From positions 55,760 to 119,759 of the forward strand of contig DGQT01000016.1 of assembly GCA_002390845.1 (NCBI GenBank): a DNA stretch of 64,000 nt. The letters run 5' to 3'. A program made the position numbers and the translations under genes. Below are positions 62,249 to 64,000 of this stretch, piece by piece (the stretch's first letter is position 1; each line of letters begins with the position of its first letter). The notes below the pieces were generated by a model. The model had not been told where the DNA came from. It saw only the letters and a list, made by a program, of their open reading frames with translations, and did not search any database. This DNA is from Chitinophagaceae bacterium UBA4407. GTDB taxonomy: Bacteria; Bacteroidota; Bacteroidia; Chitinophagales; Chitinophagaceae.

Positions 62249-63574
62249 TTAATGGTGATGATGCATATGAGTTGGCGGCTTTTCCTCGTATGGTTTACTG
62301 CCATCAATTACATCAAAGTTCGCCATCATTCCTGCCGCATGGTGTTCAATAATATGGCAATGATACATCCATGTTCCCGGCCGGTTATCCGGCATCCACG
62401 CTATTTTGATTGTAGTCCTGGGTTTTAGATTGTAAGTATCTTTCCAGGCTTTGTATTCCGGCGCTTTACCATTTTCTTCCAGTACCTGGAAAAAGAAACC
62501 ATGTAAATGAAATGGATGGTCCATTAAACTTGTATTGGATACTTCCCACACCTGCAGGTCACCCACCATTACAGGCTTATCCATTCCATGCATTTCCTTA
62601 TTCACCCTGAAATCAATGATGTGTTTAAGGCTCGGGTCAACTGACAAACTCACTTTGCGGTTAACTGCAGCATCTTGTGGCGCCAATAACTTTATTTCGG
62701 CAAATTTTTCTGGTATTGCAGCGATGGATGATTTTCTTTCCTTTACCTGTACCGTGGCATATTTTTGTAGTTTGGCTTTGAGCATGGTAACACGGTTGTA
62801 AGGCAAGGAGTTTATTGAAAAGACTTCGCCTTCTTCAAATGGGCCAACAACAATATCAAAGCGTTCTCCGGGTGTTATCAATAATTCAGTCTCAGTTCGG
62901 GCATATTCCAATAGCCCGCCATCGGTAGCAATTACTTTAAAAGGTTTACCATCAAGGCTTAATTTAAAATACCGGGCACTTGCCGCGTTGATGATTCTCC
63001 ATCTCTCAGCCTGCCCCGCATGCATATGCATGGTTAAAGCTTCTTTTCCGTTAATAAGGTTAGTGCTACCTTCTCTTCCATCGTGTCTTTCAATCCATTT
63101 GCCAACAGTTCCGTGCTGTTTAAATTCGTTGTTTACGGTGAGTTGCATATCGTCAAGAACAAGCACTCTTTCATTATCAAGCACCGGGTCAGTTTTATCT
63201 TCAATAACAATACCGCCATACATGCCTTTTTCCATCTGCACTGTTTCGTTTTGGTGCGAATGATACCAGAATGTACCGGCATCAGGTACAGTAAAACGGT
63301 ACTCGAAACTTTCACCCGGTAATATCGGCTGTTGCACTTCGCCTGTCCCGTCCATAGTAGCCGGCAGTCTTATGCCATGCCAGTGAACCATTGTTGATTC
63401 AGGTAAATTATTCTGTACCCTCACAACCAGTGTATCGCCTTTTTTTGCCCTTAGTACTGGGCCTGGTACCTGGTTATTAAAACCCCAGGCTGTAATGTTT
63501 TTGCCGGGTTTAATTTCCCAAGTAAACTCGCTTGCAGTTAAATTGTATTCAACAATTTGTTTTTCCTGTTTCAT
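62249..63574 (-). CDS. Multicopper oxidase, three-domain laccase-like
   Basis: The 441-residue protein has all four copper motifs: HWHG at 64-67, HSH at 105-107, HPFHLHG at about 353-359 and HCHIIEHHAAGM at about 405-416, supplying type 1 and the type 2/3 cluster. It would oxidise a substrate such as a phenol, Cu+ or Mn2+ with O2. It has no N-terminal signal (MKQEKQIVEYNLTASEFTWE), although most bacterial relatives are exported, so the mature start may have been lost or the protein acts in the cytoplasm. The natural C-terminus is His-rich (PPTHMHHHH), a possible copper ligand. A terminator follows. Confidence 0.92.
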   Translation of the reverse strand: MKQEKQIVEYNLTASEFTWEIKPGKNITAWGFNNQVPGPVLRAKKGDTLVVRVQNNLPESTMVHWHGIRLPATMDGTGEVQQPILPGESFEYRFTVPDAGTFWYHSHQNETVQMEKGMYGGIVIEDKTDPVLDNERVLVLDDMQLTVNNEFKQHGTVGKWIERHDGREGSTNLINGKEALTMHMHAGQAERWRIINAASARYFKLSLDGKPFKVIATDGGLLEYARTETELLITPGERFDIVVGPFEEGEVFSINSLPYNRVTMLKAKLQKYATVQVKERKSSIAAIPEKFAEIKLLAPQDAAVNRKVSLSVDPSLKHIIDFRVNKEMHGMDKPVMVGDLQVWEVSNTSLMDHPFHLHGFFFQVLEENGKAPEYKAWKDTYNLKPRTTIKIAWMPDNRPGTWMYHCHIIEHHAAGMMANFDVIDGSKPYEEKPPTHMHHHH

Positions 63575-63794
63575 TGTTGTTGGTTTTGTGTTTAATAAAT
63601 GAGTGTGATTTTTTGATGATTAATTCTTAACACAAAACTATCCACGCATGCAGCGGATTAATGGACAGGCACATGTCAAAAACGGACAATAAAAAAAAGT
63701 GGTGCTAGCAGCAGGTTAAGGTTGATAACAAAAGCTGTTTTATCTAAAAGTCTTGAATTAGCTATTGATGGGTGAAAGCTTTAGTACAGCAATT

Positions 63795-64000
63795 TGTTTA
63801 GGCTCCCGACTCTATTGCTGCTATCAAACCCTGTGGCATCGAACTCTTCAGAGTTCTGTTCTCTGTTTGTCATGGTGCCATCAGCATTACTAAATTATAC
63901 TCCTTATAATATTACGGTTAGCAGCTGTTTTCAATTTTGTTTTAATGACGCACCCGCTGCCCGAAGTTGCTATATATTCTACAGATGAAGTGATTGCGAC
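63795..64000. repeat. Degenerate L unit and the start of an R unit at the window edge
   Basis: AGGCTCCCGACTC, ATTGCTGCTATC and CTGTGGCATCG resemble the L end without a clear core. The last 17 bases read GATGAAGTGATTGCGAC, the opening of an R unit cut by the window. Confidence 0.6.

Noticed and set aside
1..64000. Insertion sequences, prophage genes or a transposase for the repeat family
   Set aside because: No DDE, HUH or serine transposase and no phage structural gene was recognised; the S74-domain protein carries a T9SS signal and stands alone.

Overview
The window reads as a chromosomal segment of a Bacteroidota bacterium, most likely of the Chitinophagaceae/Chitinophagales type. The signs are a SusC/SusD pair with surface glycan-binding lipoproteins, C-terminal type IX secretion (T9SS) sorting domains, a fused SecDF, a compact rpsU-xerC-hpf cluster, AT-rich intergenic DNA and several promoter -7 boxes of the Bacteroidota form TAnnTTTG. 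The genus assignment is inference from gene content.

Layout. 1-5 kb (mostly minus strand): cutC (cut by the window edge), a Tat-exported glycosylasparaginase, two small proteins, then hpf, xerC and rpsU. 5-9.3 kb (plus): rpmE2, serA, groS, groL. 9.6-21 kb: a YhhN membrane protein, an HU/CCDC81-like membrane protein, an FKBP lipoprotein, secDF, a DUF6600 protein, an A-type Fe-S carrier, a propeller-like lipoprotein and the N-degron pair clpS-aat. 21.3-40.2 kb: a beta-mannan utilisation locus on the minus strand, with a divergent AraC-type regulator at its head. 40.5-49 kb: lipB, a PLP enzyme, a nucleotidyltransferase, a VOC protein, a large zinc metalloprotease and a transglutaminase-like protein. 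49-60.4 kb: PBP1A, a delta-60-repeat T9SS protein, an esterase, a tandem-repeat tract, a regulatory-like-domain protein, an S74-chaperone protein, a GIN-domain protein and a DinB-like protein. 60.4-64 kb: a gene-poor stretch with a tRNA-Val 3' half, a hypothetical gene and a multicopper oxidase.

How the genes work together. In the mannan locus SusC/SusD and two TIG-repeat surface lipoproteins capture glycan. A GH26 lipoprotein mannanase and a clan GH-A lipoprotein cut it. A sodium:solute symporter brings products across the inner membrane. Cellobiose 2-epimerase and a GH130 phosphorylase then convert mannobiose to mannosyl-glucose and on to mannose 1-phosphate plus glucose, the order known from Bacteroides fragilis.

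The most striking feature is a dispersed family of about 40 intergenic repeat units. The core is TTGCGTCGCA, in a forward (L) and reverse (R) orientation, usually facing each other as inverted pairs. The outer ends resemble TTTTTTGAACCCGGC and its complement. Most pairs enclose 50-250 bp of spacer, but five enclose a whole gene (groS, the A-type carrier, a small membrane ORF, the GH26 mannanase, the VOC protein). One unit sits in frame within the 5' extension of susD. Variants of the core change in a compensatory way, so the palindrome itself seems to matter. No transposase for the family lies in the window.
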